Assembly (NCBI RefSeq): GCF_028023875.1
Contig: NZ_JAQIPB010000013.1
Coordinates: 1 to 64,000, forward strand
DNA: 64,000 nt
Source of the DNA: Xenophilus arseniciresistens
GTDB taxonomy: Bacteria; Pseudomonadota; Gammaproteobacteria; Burkholderiales; Burkholderiaceae_C
Direction of reading: 5' to 3'
Under the pieces are notes generated by a model. It had not been told where the DNA came from. It did not search any database and worked only from the letters and a program-made list of their open reading frames with translations. Both the position numbers and the translations under genes were made by a program. Numbering within the stretch: position 1 is the stretch's first letter; each line of letters starts with the position of its first letter. Of the stretch, positions 59,971 through 64,000 are shown one piece after another.

Positions 59971-60723
59971 ATGTCGTCCTCGTCTTCTTCTTCCGCTTCC
60001 ACGCCGGTTTCCGCCTCGACCTCCGCCGCCTGCGCCAGCAGCTCGCCGCTGGCCGGCGCGCCCAAGGCCATGCGCCTGCCCGAAGCCCAGCCCGCGCAGG
60101 TTCTGCGCGAATACGGCCCCTTCGCGGGCGCCGAGGCCATCCACGGCGTCACGCACGACGGCCGGCGCGTGTGGGCCGCCGTCGGCGCGCGCATCCTGGC
60201 CTTCGACCCTGCCAGCGGCGAGAGCGCGGGCGAACTCGCGCAGGCCGGGGACGCAGGCACGGCCTTCGACGGCACGCACCTGTGGCAGATCGCCGGTGCG
60301 CGCATCCACCGCATCGACCCGGCCACCGGCGAGGTGCAGCGCGCCATTCCCGCACCCGGCGGCGGCGAGGATTCGGGCCTGGCCTGGGCCGAGGGCAGCC
60401 TGTGGGTGGGCCAGTACCGCGAGCGCAAGATCCACCAGGTCGACCCGCAGACCGGCGCCGTGCTGCGCACGCTGGAATCGAACCGCTTCGTCACCGGCGT
60501 CACCTGGGTCGATGGCCAGCTCTGGCATGGCACCTGGGAGGCCGATGAAAGCGAGCTGCGCCGCATCGACCCCCAAAGCGCCGAAGTGCTGCAGCGCCTG
60601 GCGCTGCCGGCCGGCATGGGCGTGAGCGGGCTCGAATCGGACGGGGCCGAGCTCTTCTACTGCGGCGGTGGCCTCAGCGGCAAGGTGCGCGCCGTGCGCC
60701 GGCCCGAAGCCGCCGTGGCCTGA
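59971..60723 (+). CDS. Beta-propeller (glutamine cyclotransferase-like) protein
   Basis: A 250-residue protein. After a Ser/Ala-rich low-complexity N-terminus (MSSSSSSSASTPVSASTSAA) it has repeated blades of the type L-W-x-G-x-x-x-x-x-x-I-x-x-I-D-P-x-T-G, such as GTHLWQIAGARIHRIDPATG, GSLWVGQYRERKIHQVDPQT and GQLWHGTWEADESELRRIDP. This resembles glutamine cyclotransferase or Vgb-like propellers, but the catalytic residues are not assignable. AAAGGAG precedes ATG 59971. No signal peptide is visible, so it is probably cytoplasmic. It overlaps no gene and follows the regulator at 58686. Confidence 0.7.
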   Translation: MSSSSSSSASTPVSASTSAACASSSPLAGAPKAMRLPEAQPAQVLREYGPFAGAEAIHGVTHDGRRVWAAVGARILAFDPASGESAGELAQAGDAGTAFDGTHLWQIAGARIHRIDPATGEVQRAIPAPGGGEDSGLAWAEGSLWVGQYRERKIHQVDPQTGAVLRTLESNRFVTGVTWVDGQLWHGTWEADESELRRIDPQSAEVLQRLALPAGMGVSGLESDGAELFYCGGGLSGKVRAVRRPEAAVA

Positions 60724-60727
60724 GCGA

Positions 60728-61621
60728 CTACCTGGGCTGCCGGTTCACCAGCACGATGCCCAGCGCCACGCCGCCCAGTGCCATCAGCAGCTGCGGCGTG
60801 AGCGGCTCCTTGAGCAGCAGCACGCCGAAGACCAGCGCGAACAGCGGCGTGAGGAAGGTGAAGGAGGAGATGCGCGTGGCCGGGTAGTGGCGCAGCATCC
60901 ACATCCAGGCCAGGTAGCTCGCAAAAGCGCCGATCACCGTCTGCAGCGCGATGGACAGCCAGGCATAGGCCGAGTATGAAAAGCTCCAGGGCTCACCGCG
61001 CACCAGCGACAGCAGCGGCACCACCGCGGCCGTCACGGCCAGTTGGTAGAACAGCGTCTTCTCGGCGCTCACCGTGGCCAGCCGCGTGGCGCGGATCACC
61101 AGGGTGGTCAGCCCCCACAGCACGCCCGCGGCCAGCGCCAGCGCATCGCCATACAGCTGCCCCGGGCTGCTGTGGCCGAAGCTTTCGCTGAAGGCCACGA
61201 ACACCGCCGCGAAGGCGATCGCCAGCCCCACCCACTGCAGGCCGCGCAGCCGTTCCACGGGCACGAAGCGCGGCAGCAGCAGCGCCACCACGAAGGGCGA
61301 GGTGTAGAGGAACACCGTGAGCCTGGAGGCGCTGGTGTGCTGCAGCCCGATGTAGATGCACACGAACTCCCCCGCGAACAGCAGGCCCGCGGCCAGCCCG
61401 CCGGGCAGCGAGCCGTCGCGCTCGAACAGCGGCACGCCGCGCAGCCGGCACCACAGCCACAGCAGCAGCACGGCACCGCTCATGCGCAGCGTGGCCTGCC
61501 ACATCGGCGGCACCTCGGTCACCGTGGTCTTGATCAGGATCTGCTGCAGGCCCCAGAAGGCGCAGCAGGCCACGAGGAGGGTGACAGCGCGGCTGTCCAG
61601 GTGGGTCTTGCGGTCGGTCAT
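60728..61621 (-). CDS. EamA/DMT-family exporter
   Basis: A 297-residue membrane protein with ten hydrophobic segments in two EamA repeats. Repeat 1 begins AVTLLVACCAFWGLQQILIK. Repeat 2 begins YGDALALAAGVLWGLTTLVI and ends LTPQLLMALGGVALGIVLVN. Such carriers export amino acids or other small metabolites. ATG 61621 gives the usual short cytoplasmic N-terminus; no strong ribosome site is seen. It ends 4 bases from the convergent propeller gene. Confidence 0.87.
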   Translation of the reverse strand: MTDRKTHLDSRAVTLLVACCAFWGLQQILIKTTVTEVPPMWQATLRMSGAVLLLWLWCRLRGVPLFERDGSLPGGLAAGLLFAGEFVCIYIGLQHTSASRLTVFLYTSPFVVALLLPRFVPVERLRGLQWVGLAIAFAAVFVAFSESFGHSSPGQLYGDALALAAGVLWGLTTLVIRATRLATVSAEKTLFYQLAVTAAVVPLLSLVRGEPWSFSYSAYAWLSIALQTVIGAFASYLAWMWMLRHYPATRISSFTFLTPLFALVFGVLLLKEPLTPQLLMALGGVALGIVLVNRQPR

Positions 61622-61759
61622 GACAAGGCGATGGCCCGGCGGGGCGCCTGCGGGCAAAACTGGCGATCTTGCCGCCAGCGCCGGGATTGCGGAAGTTGCC
61701 GATTCTGAGCCGATCCATCAGATTCGGTGATCGTCCGCTGTCGCCTGTGCTGCGGCCGC

Positions 61760-63157
61760 TCAGGTGGACATCGCCCGGTGGGCGTCGGCCGTGGCGTGCA
61801 CCCGCTGCAGCGGCGCGCGGGCCACGTCGCGGCGCGCGACCTCGGCCACTTCGCGCATCAGGGCGCGTGCATCCCAGTCCACCGGCCAGCCTTGCCACAG
61901 CCGCAGCGCGCCGTTGACGAAAACGGCCTGGATCTGGTCGCGGTTGCCAAAGCGCACCAGCTCCCAGCTCAGGTCCCAGCTGGGCAGGAACTCGGGCCCG
62001 TCCAGGTCCAGCAGCAGGAAGTCGGCGGCGAACCCGGGCTCGATGCGGCCGGTGAGCCGGCCCAGGCCGGCGGCTTCGGCGCCCCGGTGCGTGCCATGGT
62101 CCAGCCAGGTCCAGCCGCCGCCGCAGGAGGAATCGCCATTGGCCAGCCCGTGCGTGAGGCGCTGCGCCGTCTCGGCCGCGTCCAGCAGGCGCAGGCCGTC
62201 GGCGCGCGTGCCGTCGGTGCCCAGGCCGAAGGGCACGCCCAGCAGCTGCAGCATGCCGGCGTCGAGCACGGCGTTGCCCTTCCAGGCGCTGGCAACGGGG
62301 TTGTAGGCGACGGCGGCGCCGCTGTCCCGCAGCAGGCCGAACTCGCGGTGCGTGAGCAGCGTCGCATGGGCCAGCAGGGCGCTCTCGTTGAGCGCGCCCA
62401 CCGCGTGCAGCAGCTCGATGGGCCGCAGGCCGCGCGCCACCAGGGAGCGCTCCACGGCTGCGAGATGCTCGTTCACATGGGTCTGGAAGCGCCGGCTGGC
62501 CTCGCGCGTGAGCGCGGCCACGTCGTGCAGCATGCGGTCGCTCGCGGCCTCGGGGATGGAGATCGCGAGCGAGGGGTGCACCAGCGGGTCGTGCTCGAAC
62601 GCGGCCAGGAAGCCGGCCGCGCGGTCGAGGATGCGGCGCGCCCCGGCTTCGCCGTCGGTGTTGCCGGCATCGTTGCAGATCAGGCCCAGCACGCAGCGGA
62701 TGCCGGTGTCGCGCGCGGCCTGCGCCACGCCGGCCAAACCTTCTTCGGAGCGCGTGCCGGCGTCGACCACGGTGGTGAAGCCGCCGCGCAGCGATTCCCA
62801 GGCCGCGAGCCTGGCCGAGAGGTAGGCCGCGTGGGTGTCCAGCACGCCCTCCATCGGCACCCAGATGCGCTTGAAGATCTCGGACGGTTCGCCGAAGGCC
62901 AGCGACTTGCCGAAGGCCTGGGTGAGGTGCGTGTGGGTGTCGATGAGGCCGGGCATCAGCAGCTGCTGCGGCAGCTCGACGAATGCGCGGCCCGGGTGGG
63001 CCGCCTGCACCGCCTCGCGCGGGCCGACGTGCGTGAAGCGGCCGCCATGCACGGCCGCGGCCCAGCCGCGCTGCGCGCCCTCGGGGCGCATCAGCCACTC
63101 GGGCGCCAGCAGCAAGGGGCCGCCGTCGGTCGCGCTCAGGTCGGAGGATGAAAGCAT
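61760..63157 (-). CDS. COG0402 amidohydrolase (SsnA/AtzA/8-oxoguanine deaminase-like)
   Basis: A 465-residue metal-dependent deaminase-type hydrolase. LLMPGLIDTHTHLTQAFGKS carries the HxH metal site (about 74-76). FQTHVNEHLAAVE and SALLAHATLLTHREFG supply further His residues, and GTDGTRADGLRLLDAAETAQ supplies the metal-binding Asp. Relatives deaminate guanine, 8-oxoguanine, cytosine or s-triazines. It lies outside the biuret run but would fit purine or triazine nitrogen use. It is followed by the EamA gene on the same strand and preceded by a TauE-type permease. Confidence 0.82.
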   Translation of the reverse strand: MLSSSDLSATDGGPLLLAPEWLMRPEGAQRGWAAAVHGGRFTHVGPREAVQAAHPGRAFVELPQQLLMPGLIDTHTHLTQAFGKSLAFGEPSEIFKRIWVPMEGVLDTHAAYLSARLAAWESLRGGFTTVVDAGTRSEEGLAGVAQAARDTGIRCVLGLICNDAGNTDGEAGARRILDRAAGFLAAFEHDPLVHPSLAISIPEAASDRMLHDVAALTREASRRFQTHVNEHLAAVERSLVARGLRPIELLHAVGALNESALLAHATLLTHREFGLLRDSGAAVAYNPVASAWKGNAVLDAGMLQLLGVPFGLGTDGTRADGLRLLDAAETAQRLTHGLANGDSSCGGGWTWLDHGTHRGAEAAGLGRLTGRIEPGFAADFLLLDLDGPEFLPSWDLSWELVRFGNRDQIQAVFVNGALRLWQGWPVDWDARALMREVAEVARRDVARAPLQRVHATADAHRAMST

Positions 63158-63167
63158 GCGAGCCTCC

Positions 63168-63914
63168 CTAGGTGAAAAGCAGGTAGACGAACCAGGCGCC
63201 CACGAGCAGCAGCAGGCCGCTGACGAGGCGCTGCAGCCGCTGCCGGTCCAGCCCGCTGGCCAGGCGCTGCCCGGCCAGCGAGCCGATCAGCAGCAGCCCG
63301 CCGCAAGCCGCGGCCAGGCCCCAGTCGAGCCTGTGTGCCGCCGCGTGCACGGCGCTGCTGGTCAGCGCCACCGGCAGCTGCACGGCCTGGGCCGCGATGA
63401 CGGCGAAGTCCACGCGCTGGCGGCACAGCATCAGCAGCGGCAGCAGCAGCACCGGGCCGCCCGTGCCCGTGAGCGCCGAACCGATGCCCACCAGCACGCC
63501 CAGGCCCGCCAGCACAGGCGCCGACAGCAGCGGCGCGGCTTCGGCATGCCGCTCCTGCGCCATGACGCCGCGCATCCCGGCAAAGAGCACCAGCGCCGTC
63601 ACCCCGGCCAGCAGCACGCGCGCGGGCAAGGCCTGCACCAGCAGGGCGCCGCCGGCCGCACCGGCCAGCGCGCCGGCCAGCAGCGGCACGGTGCGGCGGG
63701 CCAGCGCGGGCTCGCGCGCCAGGGGCCGCAGCGCCACCAGCGCCGGCAGCGCAAAGGCCAGCGAGGCCGCGGCGATGGCCTGCGGCGGCGCCACCTCGCC
63801 AAAGCGCGTGAGCACCGGCACCAGCAGCACGCCGCCGATGCCGGTCGCACCGATCAGGCCGCCGGCGAGCAGCACCGCAGGCAGCAGGATCCAGGCGTGG
63901 GCAAGCAGGGGCAT
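63168..63914 (-). CDS. TauE/SafE-family permease
   Basis: A 248-residue membrane protein with about eight hydrophobic segments in two halves. The glycine-rich repeat motifs GGLIGATGIGGVLLVPVLTR and GIGSALTGTGGPVLLLPLLM are the family signature. Members export sulfite, sulfoacetate or other small anions. It ends 10 bases before the COG0402 amidohydrolase on the same strand and is probably in one operon with it and with the truncated Bug gene upstream. The ion carried is unknown. Confidence 0.88.
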   Translation of the reverse strand: MPLLAHAWILLPAVLLAGGLIGATGIGGVLLVPVLTRFGEVAPPQAIAAASLAFALPALVALRPLAREPALARRTVPLLAGALAGAAGGALLVQALPARVLLAGVTALVLFAGMRGVMAQERHAEAAPLLSAPVLAGLGVLVGIGSALTGTGGPVLLLPLLMLCRQRVDFAVIAAQAVQLPVALTSSAVHAAAHRLDWGLAAACGGLLLIGSLAGQRLASGLDRQRLQRLVSGLLLLVGAWFVYLLFT

Positions 63915-63935
63915 CGGCGCGTCGGGCTAGGCGGC

Positions 63936-64000
63936 TTACTCGGCCTTGATGTTGGCCTTGGTCACCACGTCCTGCGTGGTGCGGCGCTCCTGCGCCAGAT
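63936..64000 (-). CDS. C-terminus of a probable Bug-family binding protein (partial)
   Basis: Only the last 21 codons are in the window: the protein ends LAQERRTTQDVVTKANIKAE followed by TAA (63938-63936). The VVxxANIKAE-type ending is common among Bug proteins and resembles the endings of those in region 1 (for example VITKAGIEAE). It would be the seventh member of the family in the window. The call rests on the terminal motif only. Confidence 0.5.
   Translation of the reverse strand, partial: LAQERRTTQDVVTKANIKAE

Noticed and set aside
60993-63098. A 701-codon open frame on the minus strand
   Set aside because: It overlaps the amidohydrolase and EamA genes in another frame on the same strand. 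Those two have clear metal-site and membrane-segment patterns; this frame has none.

Overview
The window is about 64 kb of GC-rich DNA with short intergenic gaps and many ATGA/GTGA start-stop overlaps. It has the look of a Burkholderiales chromosome, most likely Comamonadaceae. Support comes from the many Bug (TctC-type) periplasmic binding proteins, CaiB/BaiF CoA transferases and GntR regulators, and from an intergenic hairpin repeat near 48850 of a kind I recall as common in that family. I see no tRNA, rRNA, CRISPR array or complete insertion sequence. The left edge holds the last codons of an IS110-type transposase.

Region 1 (about 160-45780) is a large catabolic island for CoA esters. It encodes two acyl-CoA synthetases, an acyl-CoA dehydrogenase pair, a crotonase, an SDR, two racemase-like and two transferase-like CaiB proteins (one a tandem fusion), and three pairs of thiolase-fold protein plus DUF35 OB-fold protein. 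It also has two fumarate-reductase/ketosteroid-dehydrogenase-like flavoproteins, a nitronate-monooxygenase-like and a nitroreductase-like enzyme, a metal amidohydrolase, an APH-type kinase with a small partner, two MFS carriers, six Bug proteins without membrane partners, and several small alpha/beta-barrel or NTF2-fold proteins. The set resembles steroid side-chain, terpenoid or alicyclic acid degradation, but the substrate cannot be read from sequence. The transcription units are tied together by a recurring FadR-type operator, TGGTnnnACCA, often extended to TGAATGGTnnnACCATTCA, lying on the -10 box or in the promoter spacer. Four GntR/FCD regulators lie in the island. A fifth FCD domain, very like one of them, has no DNA-binding domain and is fused to a flavin reductase (42527-43501). 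This is the most unusual object in the window.

Region 2 (45810-56089, all on the minus strand) looks like a biuret/ureide and amide nitrogen-scavenging run: allophanate hydrolase (AtzF), an AtzH/HpxZ-like protein, a BMP-type ABC importer (binding protein, two permeases, double ATPase), formamidase, biuret hydrolase, a second isochorismatase-fold hydrolase and a GntR regulator. A 12-bp element, CTTGGATACAAG, lies upstream of both atzF and the importer.

Region 3 (56090-64000) is more ordinary: a GC-rich gap with two perfect palindromes, a DUF1127 protein, a LysR regulator, glutaminase, a TPR/winged-helix regulator next to a beta-propeller protein, an EamA exporter, a COG0402 amidohydrolase, a TauE/SafE permease and the C-terminus of another probable Bug protein.

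All family calls come from reading motifs by eye. Operator and promoter calls are matches to consensus patterns.
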